Shown: positions 8,499 to 19,318 of the stretch, piece after piece
How positions within the stretch are numbered: the stretch's first letter is position 1
Layout of the letters: each line of letters starts with the position of its first letter
Source of the DNA: Haemophilus seminalis
GTDB taxonomy: Bacteria > Pseudomonadota > Gammaproteobacteria > Enterobacterales > Pasteurellaceae
Direction: 5' to 3'
Assembly (NCBI RefSeq): GCF_006384255.1
Contig: NZ_VCED01000003.1
Span: forward strand, 1 to 64,000
DNA: 64,000 nucleotides
The notes under the pieces: model-generated
The model's database searches: none
The model's input: the letters and a program-made list of their open reading frames with translations, nothing else
What the model was told of the DNA's origin: nothing
Made by a program: the position numbers and the translations under genes

Positions 8499-10055
8499 TT
8501 ACTGCACAGCTTCAGGTAATTTTGCTGGATCATCAGCCAACTCTTTGACATTCACCACTTTCTTCCAATCAAATACCTTAATTTCCTGTTTTTCAGGATG
8601 GAAGAAATCCACGCCTTGTAAATGTTTTTCCTTAATTCCCATCCAATCAACAAAACCATAAACAAAATTAAATGCAGATTGTGGCGTTTTTATTTTTTCT
8701 ACCTTTTGGCTATCACTCGAAAACATAACGAAAGGAATTTCATAATCTTGTTTATAAAGATTATTTGGATGCAATGATAATCCTTTAGAATCCTCATAAT
8801 GAGCAAGCCCGTGATCAGAAAAGTAAATCACCGAATAGGATTCATTTTGCGCTACTAATTGAGAATTTAATTTCTCTAAAAACTGATCCGTATATTTAAT
8901 CGATTCTAAATAACAAGACATAGATTGATTAATAAAATAATTTTTAACCTCGTATGGAAGACGCTCACAAAAGGCAGGGTGAGAGCCCATTAAATGAATC
9001 ACAATTAATTTTGGATTCGTAATATTTTCTTTTAAAGCTTTATCTAATACAGGCAACATTTCATCGTCATAAACTTTTTTAGAATTGTAACCTAACGGCT
9101 TCATAAAAATCGTTTCATCCGCACTTTGCCCAATACGAGAGGCCATCGTATCAAATTCCCCAATTTTGCCTTGATTAGAAATCCAATAGGTTTTCACGCC
9201 CGCTTTTTTGGCTAAAGAAATAATATTATCCGTATAAACCGTTTCCCCTTTATCTGCTCGATATAAGGTGCGTTGTAAAGACGGTTGCGTATTCGGTGCC
9301 GCAGAATAATAATTTTCAAAAACTGTGCCTTTCACACGCTCTAAAAATGGTGTTGTTTTCAATGGAAAGCCATATAACGACATATAATCTTTTCGCATGC
9401 TTTCACCAATAATTAAAATATAATTTTTATATTTTGGCGTAAAAGATTGAATATCCCATTGAGAAGGCGCATTAACTGATTGATTTAGAAAATCTCGTTG
9501 TTCTAAATACAGATCATTCATACGATCAAATTCTGAGTAAAACAGAACAGGATAAAAACGGAATTTATACGCATAGTTCCAATCAAAAAATTGATTGTAA
9601 GAAAAAACCAATAATATGCCGATAACACCCGTATTCAGCCATTTAAATGCTTGTTGTTTAGCATGAAAACTTAATTTCATTAAAGCAACAAACAGGATGA
9701 GATAAGTAGCTTGAAATAAGAATATCCAAAAAGGGATAGTCGTGTAATATTCCAAGGTTTCATTAATATTCGTTTCATAAACAGAAGCGATAATACCCAA
9801 AGATGGAATACCATAGAAAAAACCAGCAGAGCAATAAAATAGCGCGCTGAGGAATAATACAGTAATTAATATTCGCCCAACCCAAGGGGTAAAATAAAAA
9901 GAAATCGCCGTGATAACAAATAAAATTGCGTAATCTGAAACGGGAATATTCTCACTTAATACATTACCCAATCCCATATTTGTAAAAATGGAGAAAACAA
10001 GCAATAAGAGATAAAACCACATTGTTTTAGAGCGAATCATTTCTTTTCCTAACAT
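8499..10055 (-). CDS. phosphoethanolamine-transferase-like sulfatase-fold membrane protein
   Basis: A 518-residue protein with about five membrane helices in the first 170 residues and a periplasmic alkaline-phosphatase-fold domain. Visible motifs are [17 protein letters not shown], the nucleophile threonine region [14 protein letters not shown] and [10 protein letters not shown]. This is the EptA/CptA architecture, which transfers phosphoethanolamine from phosphatidylethanolamine to LPS sugars or lipid A. The acceptor cannot be read from sequence. Homologue of Rd HI1005 (recalled). It lies between lspA and ileS on the same strand with its own upstream gap. Confidence 0.85.
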   Translation of the reverse strand: MLGKEMIRSKTMWFYLLLLVFSIFTNMGLGNVLSENIPVSDYAILFVITAISFYFTPWVGRILITVLFLSALFYCSAGFFYGIPSLGIIASVYETNINETLEYYTTIPFWIFLFQATYLILFVALMKLSFHAKQQAFKWLNTGVIGILLVFSYNQFFDWNYAYKFRFYPVLFYSEFDRMNDLYLEQRDFLNQSVNAPSQWDIQSFTPKYKNYILIIGESMRKDYMSLYGFPLKTTPFLERVKGTVFENYYSAAPNTQPSLQRTLYRADKGETVYTDNIISLAKKAGVKTYWISNQGKIGEFDTMASRIGQSADETIFMKPLGYNSKKVYDDEMLPVLDKALKENITNPKLIVIHLMGSHPAFCERLPYEVKNYFINQSMSCYLESIKYTDQFLEKLNSQLVAQNESYSVIYFSDHGLAHYEDSKGLSLHPNNLYKQDYEIPFVMFSSDSQKVEKIKTPQSAFNFVYGFVDWMGIKEKHLQGVDFFHPEKQEIKVFDWKKVVNVKELADDPAKLPEAVQ

Positions 10056-10084
10056 AATCTCTACTTCCTTTTGTACAAAATTAA

Positions 10085-10114
10085 AAAAGTGCGGTTAAAA
10101 TAAACCGCACTTTT
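10085..10114 (-). terminator. ileS terminator made of paired uptake signals
   Basis: Two uptake signal cores in opposite orientation (AAAAGTGCGGTT and AACCGCACTTTT) form a 12-bp stem with a 6-base loop just after the ileS stop. This double use of uptake signals as terminators is common in Haemophilus. Confidence 0.85.
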
Positions 10115-10134
10115 CTGTTTTACAACGAATTTAA

Positions 10135-12960
10135 TTATGCAAAATGGCGCACTTCACCATTACCCGCCACATTTTCCACACAACGTGGACAAAGTTTAGG
10201 GTGTTCAGGGTTCACGCCGATTTTGTCAGAATAATGCCAGCAACGCGGACATTTTTCACCGTTAGAACGAGCTACGCTTACCGCAATTCCCTCTAACTCA
10301 CCCGCAGTCACATCCGCAGGTTTATCTGCTAATGCTTTCACTTCAGCTTTTGAGGTAATTAACACGAAACGTAATTCATTGCCTAATTGTTCTAACAATG
10401 CACGATATTCGTCATTAGCGTAAACGGTCACTTCAGCTTCTAAACCGCCACCAATCACTTTATCGTTACGCGCGACTTCTAATACGCGGTTCACTTCAGA
10501 ACGAACTTTAATCAGTTGTTGCCAGTAAGCATCATCTAATTTTTCATTCTCGCCTAAACCGAACAAGCCTTGATAGAATTCTTCAGTAAATACGAATTCT
10601 GCACGACCACTTTCGGTTTGTGGTAAGTGTTGCCAAATTTCATCGGCAGTGAAAGATAAGATCGGTGCCATCCAACGAACTAATGCTTCAGCAATATGCC
10701 ATAACGCAGTTTGACAACTACGACGAGCAAGGCTGTCTGCTTTCGTTGTATATTGACGATCTTTGATAATATCAAGGTAGAACGAACCCATTTCCACAGA
10801 ACAGAAACGCATTAAACGTTGTACCACAGTGTGGAACTGATAGTTATCATACGCATCTTTGATTTCTTTTTGTGCATCTAACGCACAAGCCACCGCCCAA
10901 CGATCTAGGCTAATCATTTCTTCTGGTTTGACCAAATCACGTTTTGGATCAAAACCATTCAAGTTTGCTAATAAGAAACGAGCGGTGTTACGAATACGAC
11001 GATAGCTATCCGCTGCACGTTTTAAGATCTCATCAGAAACGGTCATTTCACCCGTATAATCAGTAGAAGCTACCCATAAACGTAAAATATCACCACCGAA
11101 TTTATCCATGACTTCTTGTGGAGTCACAATGTTACCGATAGATTTTGACATCTTACGGCCTTGACCATCCACAGTGAAACCATGAGTTAAAACTTGTTTG
11201 TATGGCGCTTTGCTGTCTGTTGCCGTAGAAAGCATTAAAGAAGACATAAACCAACCACGATGTTGGTCAGAACCCTCTAAATACATATCGATATCTTGAC
11301 CGTTAAATTCTGTGCGATTCGCAACAACAGAAGAATAGGTTGATCCTGAGTCAAACCATACATCAAGGGTATCTGGCACTTTGCGATAGGTTTCTGCGTC
11401 CGCACCTAATAATTCTTTTTCGTCTAAATCCCACCATGCTTGAATGCCGGCTTTCTCTACACGTTTAGCCACTTCTTCAAGTAACTCTAAAGTACGCGGA
11501 TGAAGTTCTTCAGTTTCTTTGTGCACGAATAAGGTCATCGGCACGCCCCAAGTACGTTGACGGGAAATACACCAGTCTGGACGGTTTTCAACCATTTTCT
11601 CGATACGTGCTTGACCCCAATCAGGAATCCAGCGAACTTGTTTGATTTCGCCTAATGCTTGTTGGCGTAAACCCTGTGTTTCCATACCGATAAACCATTG
11701 AGGAGTCGCACGGAAAATAATCGGGGTTTTGTGACGCCAGCAGTGTGGGTAGCTGTGTTTGATTTTCTCAACTTTTAATAAGTTGCCCACTTCTTGCAAT
11801 TTTTCAACAACCAATGGATTGGCTTCAAATACACCTTTGCCTGCAAAGAATTCAGTCGTTGAAATAAATTTACCGTCATTCGATACAAGACCCGCCATTG
11901 GTAAATTATATTTTTGCCCTACAATAAAGTCGTCCAAACCATGATCTGGCGCGGTATGTACTAAACCCGTACCACCATCAGTGGTCACGTGATCACCTAA
12001 AATTACTGGTACAGTGAAATTATAGAACGGATGGTTAAAGCGTACTAACTCAAGCGCCTGACCTTTTACTGAACCTAAAATTTCAACTTGTTCTACGCCC
12101 ACCGCTTTCGCTACGGATTCAACTAATTCAGCAGCTAAAATCACACGCTCATCGCCAAGTTGGACTAGGTTGTATTCTAATTCTGCATTTACCGCGATTG
12201 CACGGTTAGATGGCATTGTCCAAGGTGTGGTTGTCCAAATCACCGCAGATAATTTGCCATGGCCTTTACCTACTGCGTTAAATTTCTCTTCAATTTCAAC
12301 CGCACTTACTGTTGGGAAACGAACATAGATAGACGGAGAAACTTTGTCTTCGTATTCCACTTCTGCTTCTGCTAAAGAAGAGCCACAATCCAAACACCAG
12401 TGCACTGGTTTTGAACCTTTGTATAAATGGCCATTCGCAATCACTTTACCGAGTGTACGGATGATGTTTGCTTCGGTGTCGAAGTTCATCGTTAAATAAG
12501 GATTATTCCAATCTCCCAACACACCTAAACGGATAAAATCTTTTTTCTGACCTTCTACTTGTTCCGTGGCATATTCACGACATTTTTGACGGAATTCAGC
12601 CGCCGTAATTTTCTCGTTTGGTTTGCCTACTAAACCTTCTACTTTTAATTCAATTGGCAAACCATGACAGTCCCAGCCCGGGATATAAGGAGAATCAAAA
12701 CCTAATGCTGTTTTGGATTTAATAATAATATCTTTTAGAATTTTGTTTACTGCGTGACCAATATGAATGTTACCATTCGCATAAGGAGGACCATCATGCA
12801 GAATAAAAGATTTTTTGCCTTTGCTCGCTTCACGAATTTTTTGGTAAAGATTTTTCTCGTACCAATTTTTCAACATATCAGGTTCGCGCTTAGCTAAATC
12901 ACCGCGCATTGGAAAGCTGGTTTCTGGTAGGTTAAGAGTGTTTTTGTAATCGACTGTCAT
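10135..12960 (-). CDS. ileS: isoleucyl-tRNA synthetase
   Basis: IleRS charges tRNA-Ile and edits valine. The class I motifs are present: HIGH (GNIHIGHA) and KMSKS ([10 protein letters not shown]). The editing domain contains TTPWTMPSN. The C-terminal zinc site has [12 protein letters not shown] and LCPRCVENV. Start at [21 protein letters not shown], aligned to the E. coli protein; the frame extends only four codons upstream. Length 941 residues is normal. The usual partner lspA is separated from it here by the phosphoethanolamine-transferase-like gene. Confidence 0.97.
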   Translation of the reverse strand: MTVDYKNTLNLPETSFPMRGDLAKREPDMLKNWYEKNLYQKIREASKGKKSFILHDGPPYANGNIHIGHAVNKILKDIIIKSKTALGFDSPYIPGWDCHGLPIELKVEGLVGKPNEKITAAEFRQKCREYATEQVEGQKKDFIRLGVLGDWNNPYLTMNFDTEANIIRTLGKVIANGHLYKGSKPVHWCLDCGSSLAEAEVEYEDKVSPSIYVRFPTVSAVEIEEKFNAVGKGHGKLSAVIWTTTPWTMPSNRAIAVNAELEYNLVQLGDERVILAAELVESVAKAVGVEQVEILGSVKGQALELVRFNHPFYNFTVPVILGDHVTTDGGTGLVHTAPDHGLDDFIVGQKYNLPMAGLVSNDGKFISTTEFFAGKGVFEANPLVVEKLQEVGNLLKVEKIKHSYPHCWRHKTPIIFRATPQWFIGMETQGLRQQALGEIKQVRWIPDWGQARIEKMVENRPDWCISRQRTWGVPMTLFVHKETEELHPRTLELLEEVAKRVEKAGIQAWWDLDEKELLGADAETYRKVPDTLDVWFDSGSTYSSVVANRTEFNGQDIDMYLEGSDQHRGWFMSSLMLSTATDSKAPYKQVLTHGFTVDGQGRKMSKSIGNIVTPQEVMDKFGGDILRLWVASTDYTGEMTVSDEILKRAADSYRRIRNTARFLLANLNGFDPKRDLVKPEEMISLDRWAVACALDAQKEIKDAYDNYQFHTVVQRLMRFCSVEMGSFYLDIIKDRQYTTKADSLARRSCQTALWHIAEALVRWMAPILSFTADEIWQHLPQTESGRAEFVFTEEFYQGLFGLGENEKLDDAYWQQLIKVRSEVNRVLEVARNDKVIGGGLEAEVTVYANDEYRALLEQLGNELRFVLITSKAEVKALADKPADVTAGELEGIAVSVARSNGEKCPRCWHYSDKIGVNPEHPKLCPRCVENVAGNGEVRHFA

Positions 12961-12986
12961 TTTATTTTCCAATTTTTAAATTAAAT

Positions 12987-13235
12987 TTAAGCAACTTTTT
13001 GTGGTTTATGTGTGACATCTCCACGTCCCGCAAGTAAACCATCGATAGAGATATCTTCATCAAGACAATCCCAATGAATGCCTCTACGACTCAACTCATA
13101 GTTTTCTAATTCACTTTGGGTAGCATGTAATAATTTCGGAAACCACACTAAGGGTACACCCAAAATACGCGCATCATTTAACTCCACCCACATAGTGTTT
13201 TCATCAAAACGAATGCTTTTAGCTGAAATAGTCAT
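12987..13235 (-). CDS. DUF2442 protein, probable partner of the DUF4160 gene
   Basis: An 82-residue protein beginning MTISAKSIRFDENTMWVEL, with the DUF2442 core LNDARILGVPLVWFPKL and SRRGIHWDCLDEDISIDGLL. The start is set by GGAGG six bases before the ATG; the open frame is longer. It overlaps the DUF4160 gene by 17 bases. DUF4160/DUF2442 pairs recur as small two-gene units that have been proposed to be toxin-antitoxin-like (family knowledge). DUF2442 would be the antitoxin-type partner; no function is proven here. Confidence 0.85.
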   Translation of the reverse strand: MTISAKSIRFDENTMWVELNDARILGVPLVWFPKLLHATQSELENYELSRRGIHWDCLDEDISIDGLLAGRGDVTHKPQKVA

Positions 13236-13461
13236 ACCACGCCTCCGTGAATTGCATTCTATGCGTTTCAACAATAACAAAAATTTCTTTTAATTCTTTT
13301 GAATTAAATCCATCGTTTCTTGCTAAAGAAATATCGGGTTCCAACCAAAATTTTGCTTCCGACTCCGCATTGCGCACATGAATATGCGCAGGTTCAAGAG
13401 GATTTCCTTCATTAGAGTAAAAGAAAAAAACATAGTCTCTAAAACGTAAAATAACTGGCAT
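13219..13461 (-). CDS. DUF4160 protein
   Basis: An 80-residue protein with the DUF4160 pattern: MPVILRFRDYVFFFYSNEGNPLEPAHIHVR at the N-terminus and ARNDGFNSKELKEIFVIVETHRMQFTEAWYDYF at the C-terminus. The PAHIHV motif is the hallmark. It precedes and overlaps the DUF2442 gene, and ends the intergenic gap after ribF, from which it is separated by two bases. The pair sits between ribF and ileS, genes I recall as adjacent in Rd, so it is a small insertion. Confidence 0.87.
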   Translation of the reverse strand: MPVILRFRDYVFFFYSNEGNPLEPAHIHVRNAESEAKFWLEPDISLARNDGFNSKELKEIFVIVETHRMQFTEAWYDYFS

Positions 13462-13463
13462 AT

Positions 13464-14402
13464 CTACCCTTTAAAAAAGCCTTTCGCTGTGTTTATATCC
13501 CGTTCAATTTGAGTTTTTAAAGCGTCAAAAGACGGGAATTTAATCTCGTTTCTAATCTTATGGCAGAATTCGACTTCTACTATTTGGCCATAAATATTCT
13601 GAGAAAAATCAAATAAATGAACTTCTAATAATTGCATTAATCCATTTATAGTTGGGCGTCTTCCCATATTTGCCACGCCATTAAAAATCTCACCCGATTT
13701 TAACCGCACTTTTACGGCATAAACGCCTTTGATTGGATTTACTTGTCTATGCAAACGAATATTTGCCGTTGGAAATCCGATTGTTCTACCTAACTTATTA
13801 CCATGGATCACACGCCCGAAAATACGATAAGGTTTACCGAGTAAATTTTCTGCAAGTTGTAAATCATCATTCGCTAACGCTTCGCGGATTGCAGTGCTAC
13901 TAATTCGCTGTTCATCTAGACAAAAGCTACGGTTATCTTCAACAACAAAACCGAAACGCTTACCTGCTGCTTGCAACATTGCAAAATTGCCTTGGCGTTT
14001 TGAGCCGAACTTGAAATCATCACCAATACTTAAAAATTTCACATGCAGATGATTAACAAGCGTTTGTTCAATAAAAACATCAGCTGGTTGTTCGGCAAAA
14101 GTGCGGTCAAATTTCGCCACAATTACGACATCAACCTTAGCCTTTTCTAGATAATAAATTTTGTCTCGCAAACGCATTAAACGCGCTGGTGCATTTTCTC
14201 CCATAAAATATTCACGCGGCTGTGATTCAAATAACAATACCGCCATGGGTAAATTTAATTCGTCAGCTTTTTGGCGCAAATGACGGAGGACCGCTTGATG
14301 CCCTAAATGCACACCATCAAAATTGCCGATCGTTAGCGCACAACCTTGTAAAACACGATTTGCATTATGAAGCCCGCGAATTAATTGCATGTCCTTATCC
14401 AT
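13464..14402 (-). CDS. ribF: bifunctional riboflavin kinase / FAD synthetase
   Basis: RibF phosphorylates riboflavin to FMN and adenylates FMN to FAD. The N-terminal nucleotidyltransferase has TIGNFDGVHLGHQ and ISSTAIR; the C-terminal kinase has GRTIGFPTANI and GVYAV. Start is uncertain: the ATG at 14390 (MQLIRGLHN) lines up with E. coli, while the first ATG gives 312 residues. It is divergent in function from its neighbours but lies in the common murJ-ribF-ileS order. Confidence 0.95.
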   Translation of the reverse strand: MDKDMQLIRGLHNANRVLQGCALTIGNFDGVHLGHQAVLRHLRQKADELNLPMAVLLFESQPREYFMGENAPARLMRLRDKIYYLEKAKVDVVIVAKFDRTFAEQPADVFIEQTLVNHLHVKFLSIGDDFKFGSKRQGNFAMLQAAGKRFGFVVEDNRSFCLDEQRISSTAIREALANDDLQLAENLLGKPYRIFGRVIHGNKLGRTIGFPTANIRLHRQVNPIKGVYAVKVRLKSGEIFNGVANMGRRPTINGLMQLLEVHLFDFSQNIYGQIVEVEFCHKIRNEIKFPSFDALKTQIERDINTAKGFFKG

Positions 14403-14436
14403 GAAAATAAGAGAATTTCGGCATTATAGCGAGAAG

Positions 14437-16011
14437 TTAGTTTTTTGTCAGCAAATGGTGCTTTCGAACGCCTAATAAAATCAATGTTGCGCCATAAACT
14501 ATTGCGGCTAATACAATCAACCAAACAAGCCAATAAACACGTATGAAGAAATCCATTTTCGCCCATTGGTTGATTTCAGGCACGTAATACCAAACTGCTG
14601 CGCCCATTGCGATTGCTGCCAATAAAACTTTTCCAAAAAAGACCGCACTTTTACGTGAAAAATGATAGACATCCGCTTTGGCTAAGCCGCGATAGAGTAA
14701 ATAGGCATTAAGGGTTGCCGACATTGCTGAAGCAATAGCTAAACCCACATAACTAAAAGGAATCGCCAATAAGTTAAACCCCATATTACTCACCATGGCA
14801 ATAATGCCGATTTTTACTGGCGTTTTGGTATCTTGGCGGGCGTAATAGCCATTGGCGAGGATTTTAATCAACATAAAGCTAAGTAAACCCGTATTAAATG
14901 CCCATAAAGAATAAGAGGCGGCATGAACATCATTTAGCATGAAATTTCCACGCATAAAGAGCGTAAGTAACATCGGCTGAGCCAATACCGCAATACCAAT
15001 GGCAGCGGGAACGCCAAGTAATAAAATCATTCTCACGCCCCAATCCATTGTATTACGAAAATCAACCGCACTTTTAGCTGAATCACCTTCACGATTAACA
15101 TGGTGGCGAGCAAGTGTTGGCAAAATTACGGTAGAAATAGCAATACCAAATAAACCGAGAGGAAATTCCAGTAAGCGGTCGGAATAATATAACCAGCTAA
15201 TTGAACCTGTCATTAAAAAGCTTGCAATCACTGTATCCAGCAAAAGATTAATTTGACTTACTGATACACCAAATAACGCAGGGATCATTAATTTGCGGAT
15301 TTTAGTTACGCCTTCATCCCGCCACGCCCATTTGGGTTTCACCAGTAAACCAGCTTGTTTCATAAATGGAATTTGGAATAAGAACTGTAATAAGCCGCCT
15401 AGAAAAATACCTATAGCCAATGCAAGATCTGGATTATCCATTTGTGGCGCAAGGAAAAGTGCGGTGGCTATCATCGCTATATTTAATAACACCGGTGAAA
15501 AAGACATCACACCGAATTTTCCAATCGTGTTAAGCACCGCGCCAGAAAGCGCGACAAAAGTGACAAACCATAAATAAGGAAAAGTTATTTTAAGTAAAAG
15601 AGAAGCTTGTTCAAATTTATGTGCATCAGGGCCATCATTCATCCAATCGGTGAACCAGCCCATCCCAAATAAAGCGGCAACGATAGGTGAGCCAATCATC
15701 GCGAGGATCGTAACAATACTGACCAATCCCCCAAGGGTACCAGAAACTTTTCCAATAAATTCACGGGTTTTATTAATATCACCAGATTTTTGATATTCTG
15801 CGAGAACAGGGACAAAAGCCTGTGAAAAAGCCCCTTCAGCAAATAAACGGCGAAGAAAATTTGGGATACGATTAGCAAATAAAAAAACGTCCGCCGCAGC
15901 GCCAGCCCCAATGAGATGAGCGATAACTACATCGCGCACAAGGCCTAACACTCTAGACAATAAAGTCATAGAACTAACAACAATGCTAGATTTTAAAAGT
16001 CGTTTACTCAA
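14437..16011 (-). CDS. murJ: lipid II flippase MurJ
   Basis: MurJ (MviN) flips lipid II across the inner membrane for peptidoglycan synthesis. The 524-residue protein has about 14 hydrophobic helices and MOP-superfamily motifs, including SRVLGLVRDVVIAHLIGAGAAADVF near the N-terminus and the RLFAEGAFSQAFVPV segment of TM2. It precedes ribF on the same strand by 34 bases. Several uptake signals lie inside it, as is common in Haemophilus genes. Confidence 0.96.
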   Translation of the reverse strand: MSKRLLKSSIVVSSMTLLSRVLGLVRDVVIAHLIGAGAAADVFLFANRIPNFLRRLFAEGAFSQAFVPVLAEYQKSGDINKTREFIGKVSGTLGGLVSIVTILAMIGSPIVAALFGMGWFTDWMNDGPDAHKFEQASLLLKITFPYLWFVTFVALSGAVLNTIGKFGVMSFSPVLLNIAMIATALFLAPQMDNPDLALAIGIFLGGLLQFLFQIPFMKQAGLLVKPKWAWRDEGVTKIRKLMIPALFGVSVSQINLLLDTVIASFLMTGSISWLYYSDRLLEFPLGLFGIAISTVILPTLARHHVNREGDSAKSAVDFRNTMDWGVRMILLLGVPAAIGIAVLAQPMLLTLFMRGNFMLNDVHAASYSLWAFNTGLLSFMLIKILANGYYARQDTKTPVKIGIIAMVSNMGFNLLAIPFSYVGLAIASAMSATLNAYLLYRGLAKADVYHFSRKSAVFFGKVLLAAIAMGAAVWYYVPEINQWAKMDFFIRVYWLVWLIVLAAIVYGATLILLGVRKHHLLTKN

Positions 16012-16277
16012 AATATTCTTCTCTACCCTAAAATTTTTGCCTAATTGTATAGAAATTTTGTTTTTACGCTATATTCCGTGAAAAAAAACTGATAAAATCC
16101 GCCACACATCGTTTGTGTGAGCCCATATTGAAAGAGCTTGTGAAAATAACGATACTTACTTTCGGTTGTGTCTCACCGAAATCAACACAAATTTTCCATT
16201 GACAAAAGTATAAAAAATCGGCATATTGACGCCCTTTATTTTGTCTATCAATTAACAGAAATTTTAGGAGTTTGACC

Positions 16278-16541
16278 TTGGCTAATATCAAGTCAGCAAA
16301 AAAACGCGCGGTTCAATCTGAAAAACGCCGCCAACACAACGCAAGCCAACGCTCTATGATGCGTACTTACATCAAAAAAGTATATGCTCAAGTAGCAGCA
16401 GGTGAAAAAGCAGCAGCTGAAGCAGCATTCGTTGAAATGCAAAAAGTTGTTGACCGTATGGCTTCTAAAGGCTTAATCCACGCTAACAAAGCAGCAAACC
16501 ACAAATCTAAATTAGCTGCACAAATCAAAAAATTAGCGTAA
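16278..16541 (+). CDS. rpsT: 30S ribosomal protein S20
   Basis: The 87-residue S20 starts [26 protein letters not shown] after the initiator. The start codon is TTG at 16278, preceded by AGGAG at 7 bases; E. coli rpsT also uses UUG, and S20 represses its own translation there. An in-frame TTG six bases earlier is too close to the ribosome site. The upstream 266-base gap to murJ holds the promoter region, with TTGACA near 16199. Confidence 0.96.
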   Translation: MANIKSAKKRAVQSEKRRQHNASQRSMMRTYIKKVYAQVAAGEKAAAEAAFVEMQKVVDRMASKGLIHANKAANHKSKLAAQIKKLA

Positions 16542-16566
16542 TTTTTAGCTAGAAAAAATGAAAAAT

Positions 16567-16592
16567 AAAACCGCACTTTAAAGTGCGGTTTT
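16567..16592. terminator. bidirectional terminator between rpsT and bamC
   Basis: AAAACCGCACTTT directly abuts its reverse complement, giving a 26-base perfect palindrome of two uptake signals between convergent genes, with T runs both ways. Confidence 0.85.
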
Positions 16593-16595
16593 TCT

Positions 16596-17597
16596 TTATC
16601 TTGATATGATATTACTTATCGCCTGATAGATCTTTCTTGCATCATCCCCAGAAAGTGAATGCCCTTTTTCATCAGAGATAACCATTGAACTTTGTTTGCC
16701 ATGGTCCGAGATTTGCATATTGTAAATACCGTTATCTATTTTTGGGGATTCGATACCTAAGCGTAGCCAGTCTTCTTTATTTAAAGAGGAATATTTCAAT
16801 TCGCGATATCCTCTGCCAGAGGTTTCAGATTTAATCGCAAAACCCACTTTAGGTAAGGCATAGCCTAATTTTTCCCATGCTTGGTTAAATGTCGTATTCA
16901 TTGCTAAAGCGATTTGACCATTTAGATCTTGGATAATGTGTGATGAAATAGCCCCGACAGAAGCGTTAGATAAATCTTGCTGTTGTTTTGTATAAGCTGA
17001 CGTTAATGCATATATGAGACGATTCAGACGATCAGAGGTATAACGTTGTTTTTCAGATGCACTTGGTGTGAAGATGATACCATCACGACGTGTTTGTAAC
17101 ACCGATACGGCAAGTGCACTAGAGCTGCGATCGGTAACATGCTCTATTTGATATTTAATTTCGACATTTTTATCTCCAATACGATCAGTTGGTGACCAAT
17201 CCGTCGTTAAAACATTCCCCTGAACAGTAGATGAAATATTTTCTTCTTTCAGTAGACGTTCAACTTGCTTTAAATTATAGATGCTTGTTTGTTCTTCTGG
17301 ATATACTATAAGGGCTCGTTCACCGTCAAATTGTGTTAATGAATTTTGAATAATTGCTAATGGTGTTGATGGTGGACGAATATCGATATTTTCTCCTTTT
17401 TTGAAGGCAATATTAGGTAATGCATAAGTATTGTCTGCAATAGGTAAGTTAACGCCTCCTGTTGCTAATGGAGAGAAACCTGGAATACTGGCTTCTGATT
17501 TTTGGAATGTATCATTAGCGGTTTTTAGCTTTTCTGGATCAGATGAACAACCACTTAGCACAACAGTTGCAGCCAAACCTAATATTATTTTTTTCAT
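16596..17597 (-). CDS. bamC: outer membrane assembly lipoprotein BamC
   Basis: BamC (NlpB) is a lipoprotein of the BAM complex that inserts beta-barrel proteins into the outer membrane. The start chosen opens a lipoprotein signal peptide with lipobox LSGC (MKKIILGLAATVVLSGC); the frame extends 11 codons upstream. The N-terminal unstructured region and two helix-grip domains are consistent with 333 residues. Downstream of dapA on the same strand, the classic dapA-bamC pairing. Confidence 0.92.
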   Translation of the reverse strand: MKKIILGLAATVVLSGCSSDPEKLKTANDTFQKSEASIPGFSPLATGGVNLPIADNTYALPNIAFKKGENIDIRPPSTPLAIIQNSLTQFDGERALIVYPEEQTSIYNLKQVERLLKEENISSTVQGNVLTTDWSPTDRIGDKNVEIKYQIEHVTDRSSSALAVSVLQTRRDGIIFTPSASEKQRYTSDRLNRLIYALTSAYTKQQQDLSNASVGAISSHIIQDLNGQIALAMNTTFNQAWEKLGYALPKVGFAIKSETSGRGYRELKYSSLNKEDWLRLGIESPKIDNGIYNMQISDHGKQSSMVISDEKGHSLSGDDARKIYQAISNIISR

Positions 17598-17684
17598 GTT
17601 TAGAATCCTATAAAATAAACGAAAAATCAATAATACTTTTGCGATAATAAAAATATGGGGACAATGATTTGCCCCTTATTTTAT

Positions 17685-18581
17685 TTATAATAATCCCGCA
17701 ATTTTTAATGCTTCTTCTACTTTGGGTTGAACGTTTTCGCTTAATATGGTCAGCGGTAAACGTAAGTGAGGAGATTTAATTAAACCTAAACGATAAGCTG
17801 CCCATTTAACTGGTATTGGATTGGATTCAATAAATAAATCATTATGTAAGCGCATCAGGCGAGCATTAATTTCTTCGGCTTTAGTAAAATCACCTGAAAG
17901 TGCATAACGACACATATCAGCCATATCTTTTGGCGCTAAGTTATTCGTTACAGAAATCACGCCCTCTGCGCCGAGTTTCATTGCATCCAAACTCGTTGCA
18001 TCATCACCACTTAAAACGATGAAATCCTTGCCTGCGAGCTCTTTAATTTTGGTGACACGACTGATATCTCCAGTTGCTTCTTTAATACCAACAATGTTGT
18101 TGATTTTTGCTAAACGAGCAACAGTTTCTGGCTTCATATCGCTACCGGTACGACCTGGTACGTTATAAAGAATTTGCGGTAAATCTGTACATTCAGCAAT
18201 GGCTTTAAAATGCTGGAAGATTCCTTCTTGGGTTGGTTTATTGTAGTAAGGTACAACGGATAGACAACCCGCAACGCCACTATCGCGTAATAATTTTGTC
18301 ATTGTAATTGCTTCGCTCGTCGCATTTGCGCCTGCGCCAGCAATCACAGGAATACGACCTTTGGCAAATTCAACCGTCTTCTCAATAACCTTTACATTTT
18401 CTTCAATACTTAATGTTGCTGATTCACCCGTTGTACCCACAGAAACAAGCGCGTTAGAGCCTGCCTCAATGTGATATTCCACCAATTTTTCTAAACAAGC
18501 GAAATCTACTTCGCCGTAATTATTCATAGGTGTAACAAGTGCAACAATACTGCCTGAAAATAAAGGATTTTGTGCTGACAT
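17685..18581 (-). CDS. dapA: 4-hydroxy-tetrahydrodipicolinate synthase
   Basis: DapA condenses pyruvate with aspartate semialdehyde, the first committed step of lysine and diaminopimelate synthesis. The 298-residue TIM barrel shows [10 protein letters not shown], the tyrosine motif [22 protein letters not shown], and the Schiff-base lysine in GIKEATGDI. It precedes bamC and is divergent from bcp with about 100 bases between them. Confidence 0.97.
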   Translation of the reverse strand: MSAQNPLFSGSIVALVTPMNNYGEVDFACLEKLVEYHIEAGSNALVSVGTTGESATLSIEENVKVIEKTVEFAKGRIPVIAGAGANATSEAITMTKLLRDSGVAGCLSVVPYYNKPTQEGIFQHFKAIAECTDLPQILYNVPGRTGSDMKPETVARLAKINNIVGIKEATGDISRVTKIKELAGKDFIVLSGDDATSLDAMKLGAEGVISVTNNLAPKDMADMCRYALSGDFTKAEEINARLMRLHNDLFIESNPIPVKWAAYRLGLIKSPHLRLPLTILSENVQPKVEEALKIAGLL

Positions 18582-18683
18582 AGAACCTCCGTTGGTTTTT
18601 TTAATTTTATTATTTGGTATAGCTCGTTATAGTCGCTAAAATGACTTGAATTTGCAAATATTTTTTCATCAAAGGAGCTTTTT

Positions 18684-19151
18684 ATGAATCCATTATCCGT
18701 TGGTAGCCAAGCGCCCATTTTTACGTTATTAAATCAGCAAGAACAACCCGTTTCTTTAAATGATTTTCTCGGTAAAAAAGTGTTAGTCTATTTTTACCCG
18801 AAAGCACTCACGCCTGGCTGCACAACGCAAGCATGTGGATTGCGTGATAGTAAATCAGAATTAGATGAATTAGGTTTAGTTGTACTTGGCATTAGCCCTG
18901 ACAAACCGAAAAAATTAGCTCAATTTATTGAGAAAAAAGCCCTTAATTTCACACTACTTTCCGATCCTGATCACAAAATTGCAGAACAATTTGGCGTATG
19001 GGGTGAGAAAAAATTCATGGGTAAAACTTACGATGGTATTCACCGAATTAGTTTTTTAATTGATGAAAACGGAAAAATTATTCACGTATTTGATAAATTC
19101 AAAACAACAGAACATCATCAAGTTATCGTTGATTATCTTCGAACCCTATAA
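18684..19151 (+). CDS. bcp: thiol peroxidase of the BCP/PrxQ family
   Basis: A 155-residue peroxiredoxin that reduces hydrogen peroxide and organic hydroperoxides using thioredoxin. The peroxidatic cysteine lies in ALTPGCTTQACGLRD and the resolving cysteine follows five residues later, the BCP arrangement. GGAG precedes the ATG. It is followed by a paired uptake-signal terminator. Confidence 0.95.
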   Translation: MNPLSVGSQAPIFTLLNQQEQPVSLNDFLGKKVLVYFYPKALTPGCTTQACGLRDSKSELDELGLVVLGISPDKPKKLAQFIEKKALNFTLLSDPDHKIAEQFGVWGEKKFMGKTYDGIHRISFLIDENGKIIHVFDKFKTTEHHQVIVDYLRTL

Positions 19152-19162
19152 CCCTTCAAAAA

Positions 19163-19193
19163 TTACCGCACTTTTCTATATAAAGTGCGGTAA
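19163..19193 (+). terminator. bcp terminator
   Basis: TACCGCACTTT and AAAGTGCGGTA form a stem about 12 bases after the bcp stop, followed by a run rich in A and T. Another inverted pair of uptake signals. Confidence 0.75.
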
Positions 19194-19259
19194 AAATTCA
19201 TTATTTTTTCAGTTCGATATTTACGCGTTATTCCGCCTTTGCTAGAATTTATCATTGAT

Positions 19260-19274
19260 TGAAATTCATTCTCA
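19260..19274 (+). promoter_or_regulatory. candidate Fur box before exbB
   Basis: TGAAATTCATTCTCA matches the 7-1-7 Fur motif TGATAATNATTATCA at 11 of 14 defined positions and lies 45 bases before exbB. Iron repression of exbBD-tonB by Fur is well established in Haemophilus relatives. The site is suggestive only. Confidence 0.5.
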
Positions 19275-19318
19275 ATTATATCCCCAAGATATTTCTCAAA
19301 TAATAAGGACAGAAAAAA

